This document shows, in pieces, positions 53,067 through 62,618 of a stretch of DNA of 64,000 bases (within the stretch, counting starts at the first letter, position 1; each line of letters opens with the position of its first letter). The notes beneath the pieces were generated by a model that did not search any database, was not told the origin of the DNA, and saw only the letters and a program-made list of their open reading frames with translations. This DNA is from Lysobacter sp. ISL-50 (lineage in GTDB: Bacteria > Pseudomonadota > Gammaproteobacteria > Xanthomonadales > Xanthomonadaceae): assembly GCF_018612875.1 (NCBI RefSeq), contig NZ_JAGGRI010000037.1, positions 82,203 through 146,202 of the forward strand, read 5' to 3'. The translations under genes and the position numbers were made by a program.

Positions 53067-53312
53067 CATGTGCACGGCATGGATGGGAGCTCGCGGCGGC
53101 GTGTTGCTTCGATCGGCGATGGCATCTCATTGGAGGCCATCGGGACGATTCGCACAGGAGGTTGTGTGCGGGTGGTGGCGCGAGGTGACTATGCGCCGTC
53201 GCGGCGGGTTGGGCTGTCGATAGCTGGAAGCTGCGTCGCTGTGTCGCGGGCGCGGCGAAAAAAAGCCCGCGTGTGGGCGGGCTTGTTCTCTGCGTTCAGC
53301 GGGAGGGCGCGC

Positions 53313-53377
53313 GGCCCTCACCCCGGCCCTCTCCCGCGCCCCGCAGGAAGTCACCTTGGGTGGCAAGCGGGAGAGGA
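53313..53377. repeat. REP-like repeat, family A
   Basis: Contains CCTCACCCCGGCCCTCTCCC and, after AAGTCACCTTGGGTGGCAAG, GCGGGAGAGG. The centre (GGAAGTCACCTTGGGTGGCA) is also seen at 21813-21834, showing a common variant unit. It lies directly after the icmF stop. Confidence 0.85.
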
Positions 53378-53389
53378 GAGGATTTCGGG

Positions 53390-56300
53390 TTACATATTGC
53401 GCCGGTACTCGCCGCCCACGTCGTACAGCGCATGGCTGATCTGGCCCAGGCTGTGGGTCTTCACCGCTTCCATCAACGACGCGAACACGTTCTTGCGGTC
53501 GCGCGCGGCGGCCTGCAGGCTGCGCAGGCCGTCGCTGGCGTAGTCGTTGCGGCCCTGCTGGTACGACAGCACGTTGTCGATCTGCTGGCCCTTTTCTTCC
53601 GGGGTGGAGCGGATCAGTTCGATCTCGGTGACGATGTCGCCGCCGTGGTCCTTCGGCAGGAAGGTGTTGACGCCGACCAGCGGCAGGCTGCCGTCGTGCT
53701 TCTTGTGTTCGTAGTAGAGGCTTTCTTCCTGGATCTTGCCGCGCTGATACATGGTGTCCATGGCGCCGAGCACGCCGCCGCGCTCGCTGATGGCTTCGAA
53801 CTCCTTGTATACGGCCTCTTCGACGATGTCGGTGAGGTAGTCCACGGCGAAGCTGCCCTGCCAGGGATTTTCGTTGAAGTTGAGGCCCAGTTCCTTGTTG
53901 ATGATCATCTGGATCGCAACCGCGCGGCGCACGCTTTCTTCGGTCGGCGTGGTGATGGCTTCATCGTAGGCGTTGGTGTGCAGGCTGTTGCAGTTGTCGA
54001 ACAGCGCGTACAGGGCCTGCAAGGTGGTGCGGATGTCGTTGAACTGGATTTCCTGCGCGTGCAGCGACCGGCCGCTGGTCTGGATGTGGTACTTCATCAT
54101 CTGGCTGCGCGGGTCGGCGCCGTAGCGCTCGCGCATGGCGCGGGCCCAGATGCGGCGGGCGACGCGGCCGATGACGGTGTACTCCGGGTCCATGCCGTTG
54201 CTGAAGAAGAACGACAGGTTGGGCGCGAAGTCGTCGATCTTCATCCCGCGCGCGAGGTAGTACTCGACGATGGTGAAACCGTTGCTCAGGGTGAAAGCCA
54301 GCTGGCTGATCGGGTTCGCGCCGGCTTCGGCGATGTGGTAACCGCTGATCGACACCGAGTAGAAGTTGCGGACGTTCTTGTCGACGAAGTACTGCTGGAT
54401 GTCGCCCATCATGCGCAGGGCGAATTCGGTGCTGAAGATGCAGGTGTTCTGCGCCTGGTCCTCTTTCAGGATGTCGGCCTGGACGGTGCCGCGCACGGTG
54501 GCAAGGGTCTTGTCCTTGATGCGCTGGTAGACATCGGGTTCGACGACCTGATCGCCGGTGATGCCTAGCAGGCCCAGGCCGAGGCCGTCGTTGGTTTCCG
54601 GCAGCAGGCCGCTGTATTGCGGGCGCTTGCGATCCGCGAAGATGGCTTCGATCTTGTCGTGCGCGGCGTCCCAGCGGGCGCCGTCTTCGCGCAGGTATTT
54701 CTCGACCTGCTGATCGATGGCGGTGTTCATGAACATCGCCAGCAGCATCGGCGCCGGGCCGTTGATGGTCATCGACACCGACGTGGTCGGCGCGCACAGG
54801 TCGAAGCCGGAGTACAGCTTCTTCATGTCGTCCAGAGACGCGATGTTGACGCCGGAGTTGCCGATCTTGCCGAAGATGTCCGGACGCACGGCGGGGTCTT
54901 CGCCGTACAAGGTCACGCTGTCGAAGGCGGTGGACAGGCGCGCGGCGGGCTGGCCGACCGACAGGTAATGGAAGCGGCGGTTGGTGCGCTCGGGCGTGCC
55001 TTCGCCGGCGAACATGCGGATCGGGTCTTCGCCGCTGCGGCGGTACGGGTAGACGCCGCCGGTGTAGGGGTAATAGCCCGGCAGGTTTTCTTTCTGCAGG
55101 AAGGTCAGCAGTTCGCCCCAGCTCTTGTAGGTGGGCGCGGCGATCTTCGGGATTTTCTGGTGGCTCAGCGAGTCGCGGTAATTTTCGACGCGGATGGCCT
55201 TGCCGCGGACTTCGTATTCGGTGATGTCGTCGGTGATGGACTTGAGGCGCTGCGGCCAGTCGCGCAGGAGCTTGAGGGCTTCCGAGGACAGGGTCTGGAC
55301 GGCGTCGTTGTAGCGCTGGCGCAAGGTCAGCAGGGTGCGGTCCGCGGCGACCGGGCGGCCCTCACCCGCGCCTTCGGCGCGACCTCTCCCGCCAGCGGGA
55401 GAGGTATTCGATGTAGCGTCGGCTCCCTCTCCCGCTTGCGGGAGAGGGCTGGGGTGAGGGTGTCCGGGCAGCAAGGCTTCGGCGGCGTAGAGATTCAGCG
55501 CCTTCGGCAGTTCGGCGTCTTCGAGATCGTGCAGCGACTGCCAATACGACTGCGCGCGATCGGCGACTTCCGACTGGCTTTCGATCTGGCGATTGATCGA
55601 ACGGCCCTGCTCGGCGATCTCGGCGAGGTAACGCACGCGCGCGCCGGGAATCAGCACGGTGGCGCGCGGTTCCTTCAGCGAGGTATCGACTTGCGGCGAC
55701 CACTTCTCGGCCGGCAGCGACAGCTTCTCGCGCAGCAGGCGGCACAGGTTGACGAACATCCAGCTGATGCCGGGGTCGTTGAACTGGCTGGCGATGGTCG
55801 GGTAGACGGGCACGTCTTCGTCGGGCGTGGCGAAGGCGACGCGGTTGCGCTTCCACTGCTTGCGCACGTCGCGCAAGGCGTCTTCGGCGCCGCGCTTGTC
55901 GAACTTGTTCAACACCACCAGTTCGGCGTAGTCGAGCATGTCGATCTTTTCCAGCTGGCTCGGCGCGCCGAAGTCGCTGGTCATGACATACATCGGGAAA
56001 TCGACCAGATCGACGATTTCCGAATCGCTCTGGCCGATGCCGGCGGTTTCGACGATGACCAGGTCGTAGCCCAGGCCGCGCAGCAGGCCGATGCAGTCCT
56101 TCAGCACGGTGTTGGTGGCGGCGTTCTGGCGGCGGGTGGCCATCGAGCGCATGTACACGCGCGGGCTGCGCAGCGAGTTCATGCGGATGCGGTCGCCGAG
56201 CAGCGCGCCGCCGGTGCGGCGGCGGGTCGGATCGACCGAGATCACCGCCATGCGCATGTCGGGGAAATTGGCCAGGAAACGGTTGAGCAGTTCGTCGGTG

Positions 56301-56950
56301 ACCGACGACTTGCCGGCGCCACCGGTGCCGGTGATGCCGACCACCGGGGTCTTGCCGCCGGCCAGTTGCCATTGCTTGCGCAGGTGGGCCAGCTGGCTTT
56401 CGTCGAGGGTGCCCTCTTCGATCGCCGAGAGCATCTTGCCGATGGTGATTTCGTCGTCGATCGCGGCCGGCTTGTCCGGGGCGGTGTCGGCGATGCGGCC
56501 TTCGCTGGCGCGGCGGACCACGTCTTCGATCATCGCCACCAGGCCCATGTGCATGCCGTCGTTGGGATGGTAGATGCGCTCGACGCCGTAAGCCTGCAGT
56601 TCGCGGATTTCTTCCGGAGTGATGGTGCCGCCGCCGCCGCCGAACACGCGGATGTGGCCGGCGCCGCGCTCGCGCAGCATATCGACCATGTACTTGAAGT
56701 ATTCGACGTGGCCGCCCTGGTAGCTGGACAGGGCGATGCCGTCGGCGTCTTCCTGCAGCGCGGCGCGGACGACGTCCTCGACCGAGCGGTTGTGGCCGAG
56801 GTGGACGACTTCGGCGCCCTGCCCCTGGATCAGGCGACGCATGATGTTGATCGCGGCGTCGTGGCCGTCGAACAGACTGGCGGCGGTGACGAAACGCAGC
56901 GGCGTGGCGTCGGGCTGGGCGGCGGGAATTTTGGCGGCGGTCGTGCTCAT
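53390..56950 (-). CDS. icmF: Fused isobutyryl-CoA mutase with G-protein chaperone
   Basis: 1186 residues: B12-binding domain (1-150; DGHD 28-31), MeaB-type GTPase (~200-450; [10 protein letters not shown] 208-217, NKFD 348-351, [19 protein letters not shown]), a linker, and the mutase large domain (~540-1186). The order B12-GTPase-mutase is that of IcmF, which interconverts isobutyryl-CoA and n-butyryl-CoA, with the GTPase gating cofactor loading. In the substrate region Phe and Gln ([20 protein letters not shown]) fit IcmF rather than methylmalonyl-CoA mutase. Residues ~497-532 encode a translated REP-like repeat, making the protein longer than usual (~1090). Confidence 0.93.
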   Translation of the reverse strand: MSTTAAKIPAAQPDATPLRFVTAASLFDGHDAAINIMRRLIQGQGAEVVHLGHNRSVEDVVRAALQEDADGIALSSYQGGHVEYFKYMVDMLRERGAGHIRVFGGGGGTITPEEIRELQAYGVERIYHPNDGMHMGLVAMIEDVVRRASEGRIADTAPDKPAAIDDEITIGKMLSAIEEGTLDESQLAHLRKQWQLAGGKTPVVGITGTGGAGKSSVTDELLNRFLANFPDMRMAVISVDPTRRRTGGALLGDRIRMNSLRSPRVYMRSMATRRQNAATNTVLKDCIGLLRGLGYDLVIVETAGIGQSDSEIVDLVDFPMYVMTSDFGAPSQLEKIDMLDYAELVVLNKFDKRGAEDALRDVRKQWKRNRVAFATPDEDVPVYPTIASQFNDPGISWMFVNLCRLLREKLSLPAEKWSPQVDTSLKEPRATVLIPGARVRYLAEIAEQGRSINRQIESQSEVADRAQSYWQSLHDLEDAELPKALNLYAAEALLPGHPHPSPLPQAGEGADATSNTSPAGGRGRAEGAGEGRPVAADRTLLTLRQRYNDAVQTLSSEALKLLRDWPQRLKSITDDITEYEVRGKAIRVENYRDSLSHQKIPKIAAPTYKSWGELLTFLQKENLPGYYPYTGGVYPYRRSGEDPIRMFAGEGTPERTNRRFHYLSVGQPAARLSTAFDSVTLYGEDPAVRPDIFGKIGNSGVNIASLDDMKKLYSGFDLCAPTTSVSMTINGPAPMLLAMFMNTAIDQQVEKYLREDGARWDAAHDKIEAIFADRKRPQYSGLLPETNDGLGLGLLGITGDQVVEPDVYQRIKDKTLATVRGTVQADILKEDQAQNTCIFSTEFALRMMGDIQQYFVDKNVRNFYSVSISGYHIAEAGANPISQLAFTLSNGFTIVEYYLARGMKIDDFAPNLSFFFSNGMDPEYTVIGRVARRIWARAMRERYGADPRSQMMKYHIQTSGRSLHAQEIQFNDIRTTLQALYALFDNCNSLHTNAYDEAITTPTEESVRRAVAIQMIINKELGLNFNENPWQGSFAVDYLTDIVEEAVYKEFEAISERGGVLGAMDTMYQRGKIQEESLYYEHKKHDGSLPLVGVNTFLPKDHGGDIVTEIELIRSTPEEKGQQIDNVLSYQQGRNDYASDGLRSLQAAARDRKNVFASLMEAVKTHSLGQISHALYDVGGEYRRNM
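55357..55462. repeat. Family A REP-like repeat inside icmF
   Basis: Two palindromes (CTCTCCCGCCAGCGGGAGAG and CCCTCTCCCGCTTGCGGGAG) flanked by CCTCACCC and GGGTGAGG motifs as in intergenic copies. It stays open in the icmF frame and yields a Pro/Gly/Ala-rich segment (residues ~497-532). Confidence 0.92.
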
Positions 56951-57484
56951 CGGCTTCTCGATACGCGGGTCTGGCTGTGCGTATTGTAGCTCCGTGAAGC
57001 AGGCCCGGTTCGGCGGGTGGCCGTGCGGTGCAGGATGGTCGGCTTTGGCAGAGGATGGGATGCGGTGTCAATGGGGTTTGCGGAATCCTCGTGCCGTGGT
57101 TTCGCGAACGCGGGCTGCGTTTTGCTTCGGCGGAGCCGAATCGTCGGAAACTTCAGCGCCATCTTTCAGGCCGTCATTCCCGCGAACGCGGGAATCCAGA
57201 GCCTTTCGAGCGCGAACCCTCCAGGCCGTCATTCCCGCGAACGCGGGAATCCAGGGCCTTTCGTGCGAGAACGTTTGAGGTCTCTGGATTCCCGCGTTCG
57301 CGGGAATGACGGCCTGGAGAGATGACGCTCGCACTGCCCGCACACACATCCGGCCGATCCATGCAGCCGCCCTTCAGCAATCTGGCACGCCTCTGAACGC
57401 TTTCCCGCCCCAGGTCAACACGCCCGAAGCCGCGGCGTTGCCATCGGTAACGGCGGGTGGCCGCCGAATCCGAGGAGAACGGTC
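56951..57484. other. Intergenic region with three family B repeats
   Basis: 534 bp between divergent genes. Repeats occupy 57169-57314; no gene was recognised in the remainder. Confidence 0.6.
57169..57314. repeat. Palindromic repeat cluster (family B)
   Basis: Three 31-bp copies of GGCCGTCATTCCCGCGAACG-CGGGAATCCAG lie at 57169-57199, 57224-57254 and, inverted, 57284-57314. Each contains ATTCCCGCGAACGCGGGAAT, itself a palindrome. Spacers also resemble each other (CCTTTCG-GCGAGA). This is a BIME-like array of two direct and one inverted unit. Confidence 0.93.
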
Positions 57485-57802
57485 ATGGCAATGCGTCCTT
57501 TGATGCTGACGGCGGTACTGGGCGTGGCGACGCTGGCGGGTGCGCATGCGCCGCTGGCGCAGGCGCGCACCTATGTGGGCGTGGACGTGCGCGTGGCGCC
57601 TCCGCCGCCGCGGTATGAGCGGGTGCGGGTGCGGTCGGGATATGTGTGGGCGCCGGGGCATTGGCGTTGGGACGGCCGCGGTTATTACTGGGTCGGCGGG
57701 GCCTATGTGGTTTCGCGCCCGGGCTATGTGTACGTGGGGCCGCGCTGGCATGCGTACGGGCCGGCGTGGCGGTTCCATCCGGGGCGTTGGGAGCGTCGTT
57801 GA
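57485..57802 (+). CDS. YXWGXW-repeat-type small secreted protein
   Basis: 105 residues with a signal peptide (MLTAVLGVATLAGAHAPLAQA). The mature part is Arg/Tyr/Trp/Pro-rich: PPPPRYERVRVRSGYVWAPGHWRWDGRGYYWVGG and PGYVYVGPRWHAYGPAWRFHPGRWERR, the pattern of YXWGXW repeat proteins of unknown function in the periplasm. GAGGAG lies 7 bp before the ATG. Confidence 0.85.
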   Translation: MAMRPLMLTAVLGVATLAGAHAPLAQARTYVGVDVRVAPPPPRYERVRVRSGYVWAPGHWRWDGRGYYWVGGAYVVSRPGYVYVGPRWHAYGPAWRFHPGRWERR

Positions 57803-57837
57803 GCTACTGGGTGATGGTGCGCGGTCAGATTGAAGCT

Positions 57838-57871
57838 AATCCCCCTTAATCCCCCTTTTTCAAAGGGGGAG
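57838..57871. repeat. Palindromic repeat (family C)
   Basis: CCCCCTTTTTCAAAGGGGG at 57851-57869 with a preceding AATCCCCCTTAATCCCCC half. Related units lie at 63851-63880 and 63981-64000. Confidence 0.75.
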
Positions 57872-58023
57872 ACTGCTGGCGCGGCGATCTGGGGGCTGCG
57901 CTGTGATGGCCTCGCCTGCCGGGTGCGACGCGTCTCGATAGTGGACGCGTCGCACCGCTGCTGGCTGCCGCGATCCCTGCGGCGGTACGGCTCCGGTGAA
58001 TCATTTTTATCTCGCCAACATGA

Positions 58024-60183
58024 TCATTTGTTGACAGCGCGGGCGATGGCGCTGCGCCGGTCGGCGTTGCCGGCTTCGGAGCGGTGGATGTCGAAGCTGG
58101 CGGTGGTGCCGGTCTGGCCGAGGATGCGCGCGAGGGTCGCGGCCAAGGTCGCGCGGTCGTCGTCGAAGCCGCCGTGCGTGGTCGAGGCCGATGCGTCCGG
58201 CGAGCCATCGGGCGCGCCGGCGGTCGGCGACTGGATCCAGTCGATGCGGCCGCTGTCGATGAGTTCGCGCAATTCCACCGAACCTTGCGCGGCGTCGCGA
58301 TCCAGGAACCGCGCCATGCCGAGCAAGGGCGTGCCGTGCCGATAGCGCTTGTTGATCCAGGTGCGCGGCTGGCGTTCGAAAGCATGCGCGACCAGGTACA
58401 GCAGCGACTTGTGGTAGATGCCGGCGCAGTGGTCGTCGTTCTCGGCCTTGTCGGTCAGGGTGAACAAGGCCATGCGCTTGATCGCGCCGCTGCGCAGCGC
58501 TGGCGCGTAGGTGTCTAGGAACAGATCGACGGTGATCGCCGGCGCCCACAGGGTCAGGGTTTCGATCTGCCGGCCCAGGCCCTGCATGCCGACCGCGGGG
58601 CCGCTGGGCACGACGCCTTGCGTGGTCAGCAACTGCACCAGCGGCGCCAGCAGGATCGAGCCGGCGCTGTGTCCGGCCAGATGCAATTCCAGCTTGGGAT
58701 CGCGCGCGATCCATTCGTCGAGCAGTCGCGCGACCAGCGCCGCGCCGCCGGCTTCGCGCACCGTGCCGTCGGCCAGCGGCGTGCGCGCGGTGGTCGCGAG
58801 CAGGCCGTTTTCCTTGATCTCGTCCCACATCAGCTTGCCGCCGGCGGCGCGCGCGAGCGGTTCCAGGGTGTCGTCGAAGCGGTCCAGCAGCAGATCCTTG
58901 GCTTTATCGACCACGCCTTCGCTGCGCGGCTTGGCGACATCGCGCAGGATGTTGCCCAGCGTGGTCCAGGCGTCGGTCTTCCAGATGAAGGACAGCGGAT
59001 AGATCTGTTTGCCGAGCAGCGTCTGGCGGTAATCGGCGACTCGCTGGATCGCGCCCTGCTCCGGCACCAGTCCGCCGTGCGCGTACAGCAGCACGCGTTT
59101 TTTCTCCCAGTCGGCGGTGATGCGCGGCAAGTCCTTGCGGATCAGATTGCGCACGTCGTCGGCGTTGGTGCCGAAGCGGCCGTCGTCGCGCAGGCAGCCG
59201 TTGTTGCCGAGGCTGACGATGTGCGGACGCAGATCGGCCTGCGAGTAACCGGTGGACTGGCGCGCCACGCTGGAATGGCTGACCGCGCTGGACTGAGCGT
59301 TGTGCAGACGCACCGGCACCGCCAGCCGCGCCACCCACACGTCGGTGCCGCGTTCCAGCCATTCGTCGTAGCTGATGTAGCCGTAGCCGTTCAAGCCCCA
59401 GGTCTTGCCCCAGGAGTTCTGAATCCAGAAGCCGTCTTCGTCGTAACCGACGATGGCGAAGGCGTGGTAGCCGGCGATCTCCTGGCGTTTCCATGCGATG
59501 CGGCCGCGCACGGGAGCGTCCCAGCCGTCGTGCACCGCGGCCGAGGCGTACAGCACGCCGACTTCGGCGAAGGCTGCGTGCATCGCCACCAGATCCTTGT
59601 GATTGACGCGGAAATAGGCGCCGAGCGGACGCAGCGTCGCGTCGCGGGCGCGTTGCTCGGTATAGGTCTCGATGCTGTCGCCGACTTTGTACGGCCAGAT
59701 TTTTTCCGAACACACGCCGTGGTGATGCCAGCCTTTCATCGCCCCACGGCAACTGGAGCCGGAATATTTTTCGCCGCGCCATTCGTCGTAACGGCGGGCC
59801 ATGTCGTAGAGCATGCGGGTGCTGACCGGGGCCAGCTTCGCGCGCGGATTGCGCCGGCGCAGCAGCGCGTGCGCGACCGCGGCGAGGCCGAACGCGGTGC
59901 AGGCGCCTTCGTCGCCCTGGTCGAGGATCGGCAGGCGCAGTTTCAGGTGTTCGCTCAAGGGTTTGTGCGAGGGCACTTCGACCAGGGTCGGCTCGAACAT
60001 GCTGTCGCGGAAGTCGGCGGTGTCCGGGCGCGCATCGAGCAGGCGCGAGCGCAGTTTCGGCGCGGTTTTCTTCACCGCGGTCTTAGTCGCGGTCTTGCCC
60101 GCGCGCCGGGCCGGGCGTTCGGCGGCGGCGCCAGCGGCGATGGTGCGCTTGCGTGAAGCGGCGGCGTTCCTTGCGGTGGCCAT
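58024..60183 (-). CDS. Papain-like cysteine peptidase fused to an alpha/beta hydrolase
   Basis: 719 residues from the ATG at 60183. A basic, disordered N-terminus (~1-50) is followed by a C1A peptidase domain: LPILDQGDEGACTAFGLA (Cys95), EIAGYHAFAIVGYD (His239), QNSWGKTWGLNGYGYI (Asn255). A second domain (~320-680) has RVLLYAHGGLVPEQGA (oxyanion HGG) and LELHLAGHSAGSILL (nucleophile Ser506), i.e. an alpha/beta hydrolase. No signal peptide or pro-peptide is visible, so activation and location differ from classical papain. Two hydrolases in one chain suggest a toxin or maturation enzyme. A GTG/ATG at 60222 is less likely. Confidence 0.88.
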   Translation of the reverse strand: MATARNAAASRKRTIAAGAAAERPARRAGKTATKTAVKKTAPKLRSRLLDARPDTADFRDSMFEPTLVEVPSHKPLSEHLKLRLPILDQGDEGACTAFGLAAVAHALLRRRNPRAKLAPVSTRMLYDMARRYDEWRGEKYSGSSCRGAMKGWHHHGVCSEKIWPYKVGDSIETYTEQRARDATLRPLGAYFRVNHKDLVAMHAAFAEVGVLYASAAVHDGWDAPVRGRIAWKRQEIAGYHAFAIVGYDEDGFWIQNSWGKTWGLNGYGYISYDEWLERGTDVWVARLAVPVRLHNAQSSAVSHSSVARQSTGYSQADLRPHIVSLGNNGCLRDDGRFGTNADDVRNLIRKDLPRITADWEKKRVLLYAHGGLVPEQGAIQRVADYRQTLLGKQIYPLSFIWKTDAWTTLGNILRDVAKPRSEGVVDKAKDLLLDRFDDTLEPLARAAGGKLMWDEIKENGLLATTARTPLADGTVREAGGAALVARLLDEWIARDPKLELHLAGHSAGSILLAPLVQLLTTQGVVPSGPAVGMQGLGRQIETLTLWAPAITVDLFLDTYAPALRSGAIKRMALFTLTDKAENDDHCAGIYHKSLLYLVAHAFERQPRTWINKRYRHGTPLLGMARFLDRDAAQGSVELRELIDSGRIDWIQSPTAGAPDGSPDASASTTHGGFDDDRATLAATLARILGQTGTTASFDIHRSEAGNADRRSAIARAVNK

Positions 60184-60607
60184 GAAGTCGGCGTCCTGTG
60201 GCGATGATGGTGCGATCTGCATCCGGGCTAACGCCGTCGAGCGGCGGCTCCGGACAAATCGAATCCATCATTATCGTGTTTATGCTCCACATGATCAGAG
60301 ACTTGGAAAGCCGTTTTCGGCACAAGCGGCGGCCGAGCGGCGGATCGCTCGCATCATCGGCGTCCACCGGCCGCGCGCTTTGGATCGTGGCAAACGACCG
60401 TCCCGGCAAACCCGCCGCCGGCCGCGCCTACCCTACGGAACACGTACCTAGCCGTATTGCCCGATTGCTTTAGACTAGCGCCCCTGCGCCGGCCGCCATT
60501 CCACCGCCGCACAAGCGAATTCATTTCATTTCAACGACTTAACCCACAGCCAGGCGCGACGCGTAAGCGCAATCTTCCGCGCACTCCCGCCCGGTTCGGA
60601 GCACCCG
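60184..60607. other. Divergent promoter region
   Basis: 424 bp between the peptidase-hydrolase gene (-) and leucine dehydrogenase (+). Composition becomes more AT-rich near 60265-60300. No gene recognised and no promoter pinned down. Confidence 0.5.
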
Positions 60608-61711
60608 ATGATTTTCGAAACCCTCGACACCTTCGGCCATGAGCAGGTCGTGTTCTGCCATAACAAGGACGCCGGCCTGAAGGCCATCATCGCGATCCAT
60701 AACACCGTGCTCGGCCCGGCCCTGGGTGGCCTGCGGATGTGGCCGTACAAGACCGAGCAGGACGCGCTGAACGACGTGCTGCGCCTGAGCCGCGGCATGA
60801 CCTACAAGAACGCGGTCGCCGGCTTGAACATCGGCGGCGGCAAGGCGGTGATCATCGGCGATCCTTCCGCGGACAAGTCCGAAGCGCTGTTCCGCGCGTT
60901 CGGCAAGTTCGTCGATTCGCTGGGCGGCCGTTACATCACCGCGGAAGACGTCGGCATCGATGTCAACGACATGGAATACGTGTACCGCGAGACCGAATAC
61001 GTCACCGGCGTGCACCAAGTCCACGGCGGTTCGGGCGATCCCTCGCCGTTCACCGCCTACGGCACCCTGCAGGGCCTGATGGCGTCGCTGAACAAGCGCT
61101 TCGGCGACGAGGAAGTCGGCAAGTACAGCTACGCCGTGCAGGGCCTGGGCCATGTCGGCATGGAATTCGTGAAGTTGCTCAAGGAGCGCGGCGCGAAGAT
61201 CTTCGTCACCGACATCAACAAGGGTCTGGTCGAGAAGGCCGTGTCCGAATACGGCGCCGAAGCCGTCGGCCTGGACGAAATCTACGACGTCAACGCCGAC
61301 GTATACTCGCCGTGCGCGCTGGGCGGCACCGTCAATGAGCAGACCTTGCCGCGCCTGAAGGCCAAGATCATCTGCGGCGCGGCCAACAACCAGCTGGCCA
61401 ACAACGCCATCGGCGACGAAGTCGCCAAGCGCGGCATCCTGTACGCACCGGATTACGCGGTGAACGCCGGCGGCGTGATGAACGTGGCGCTGGAACTCGA
61501 CGGCTACAACCGCGAGCGCGCCATGCGCATGATGCGCACGATCTATCACAACCTCGGCCGCATCTTCGAGATCGCCGAGCGCGACAGCATCCCGACCTAC
61601 ACCGCCGCCGACCGCCTGGCCGAAGAGCGCATCAGCGCGATCGGCAAGTTGAAGCTGCCGCTCGGCCGCTCCAACCCCAGCTTCCGCGGACGCATCCGCA
61701 GCGGCCACTGA
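60608..61711 (+). CDS. ldh: Leucine (branched-chain amino acid) dehydrogenase
   Basis: 367 residues. LSRGMTYKNAVAGLNIGGGKAVIIGDP contains both catalytic lysines (Lys67, Lys79), at the positions of Lys68 and Lys80 in Bacillus leucine dehydrogenase. TAEDVGIDVNDMEYV and the NAD-binding VQGLGHVGMEFVKLL follow, then CGAANNQLAN and YAPDYAVNAGGVMNV. The enzyme reversibly deaminates Leu, Ile and Val to the 2-oxo acids in the cytoplasm. GGAG precedes the ATG. Together with icmF and ivd it belongs to branched-chain amino acid catabolism, although they are not one operon. Confidence 0.95.
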   Translation: MIFETLDTFGHEQVVFCHNKDAGLKAIIAIHNTVLGPALGGLRMWPYKTEQDALNDVLRLSRGMTYKNAVAGLNIGGGKAVIIGDPSADKSEALFRAFGKFVDSLGGRYITAEDVGIDVNDMEYVYRETEYVTGVHQVHGGSGDPSPFTAYGTLQGLMASLNKRFGDEEVGKYSYAVQGLGHVGMEFVKLLKERGAKIFVTDINKGLVEKAVSEYGAEAVGLDEIYDVNADVYSPCALGGTVNEQTLPRLKAKIICGAANNQLANNAIGDEVAKRGILYAPDYAVNAGGVMNVALELDGYNRERAMRMMRTIYHNLGRIFEIAERDSIPTYTAADRLAEERISAIGKLKLPLGRSNPSFRGRIRSGH

Positions 61712-61720
61712 CGCACACTT

Positions 61721-61748
61721 CGACGGGGCCATCGGCCCCGTCGTCGTA
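61721..61748 (+). terminator. Terminator of leucine dehydrogenase
   Basis: Perfect 10-bp stem (61721-61730 with 61734-61743) with ATC loop, 10 bp after the stop; T run is weak (TCGTATT). Confidence 0.65.
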
Positions 61749-61864
61749 TTCGGAGTAGGGTTTTCACCGTCGATCTGCGTTGATGGAATGCGCCGGCCTG
61801 TCCGCCGATCGCGCCGCAGCGCGATTGGTTCCCAAATCGCTGTGTATACGTAAAGGATTCCGCC

Positions 61865-62617
61865 ATGCGCAAACACACTTTCGCCACGCTCATCGCACTG
61901 AGCCTGGCTTTCGCCGCGCAGGCCGGCGAGCCGGCCAAGCCGGCCGCGCACGCCGCTCACGACGCGCTGGACTACGAACATCAGGAACAATGGCAGGCCG
62001 CGCACGACAAGTCGCAGTCGCCGATCGACATCGTCGCCGCCTCCGCGGTCGCCGCCGCCGACGACGAGCCGCGCGCGCTGGAGTTCCAGCACACCCGCGG
62101 CGGGATCGACAAGGTCGAGGACAACGGCCATGCGGTGCAGGTGGATACCCACGCCACGCAGGCGACCATCCGCGGCCGCCGCTTCACCCTGGCGCAGTTC
62201 CATTTCCACGCCCAGAGCGAGCACACCCTGGACGGCAAGCATTTCCCGCTGGAAGGCCACTTCGTGTTCAAGGCGCAGGACGGCCGTCTGGCGGTGGTCG
62301 GCGTGATGTATGAACAGGGCAAGGCCAATGCCGTCGCGCAGGAAGTGCTCGACGACCTCAAGCCGCGCAAGAATAAGGCCAAGCCGGCCCAGCAAGAGAT
62401 CGACATCGAAGGCCTGCTGCCGAAGTCGCGCGGCTACTTCCACTACCTGGGTTCGCTCACCACCCCGCCGTTGACGGAAAATGTGGAGTGGTACGTGCTG
62501 CCGGCGCCGGTGACGATGTCGAAGAAGCAGATCGACGGATTCTTGTCCCACTACCGTCGCAACAACCGCAACATCCAACCGCTCAACGGGCGGCCGCTGA
62601 TTCGTTACGAGGGCTGA
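61865..62617 (+). CDS. Periplasmic alpha-carbonic anhydrase
   Basis: 250 residues; AAGGA upstream and signal peptide to [23 protein letters not shown] (zinc ligands His113 and His115, Glu119) and LEGHFVF (His132) complete the alpha-class site, and [20 protein letters not shown] is the substrate-pocket signature. It hydrates CO2 to bicarbonate outside the cytoplasm. The gene ends one base before the next ATG, so it is tightly coupled to isovaleryl-CoA dehydrogenase. Confidence 0.95.
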   Translation: MRKHTFATLIALSLAFAAQAGEPAKPAAHAAHDALDYEHQEQWQAAHDKSQSPIDIVAASAVAAADDEPRALEFQHTRGGIDKVEDNGHAVQVDTHATQATIRGRRFTLAQFHFHAQSEHTLDGKHFPLEGHFVFKAQDGRLAVVGVMYEQGKANAVAQEVLDDLKPRKNKAKPAQQEIDIEGLLPKSRGYFHYLGSLTTPPLTENVEWYVLPAPVTMSKKQIDGFLSHYRRNNRNIQPLNGRPLIRYEG

Positions 62618-62618
62618 T

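Larger units (their letters stand above)
53019..53389. other. Intergenic region with terminator and family A repeat
   Basis: 371 bp. Terminator at 53040-53066; REP-like repeat at 53313-53377. Bases 53067-53312 hold nothing recognised. Confidence 0.6.

Noticed and set aside
54617..56989. Long plus-strand open frame antisense to icmF
   Set aside because: Shadow of the conserved IcmF coding strand; composition is typical of antisense frames.
57169..57314. CRISPR array or integron attC sites
   Set aside because: Only three units, one inverted, with homologous spacers; fits a BIME-type repeat.
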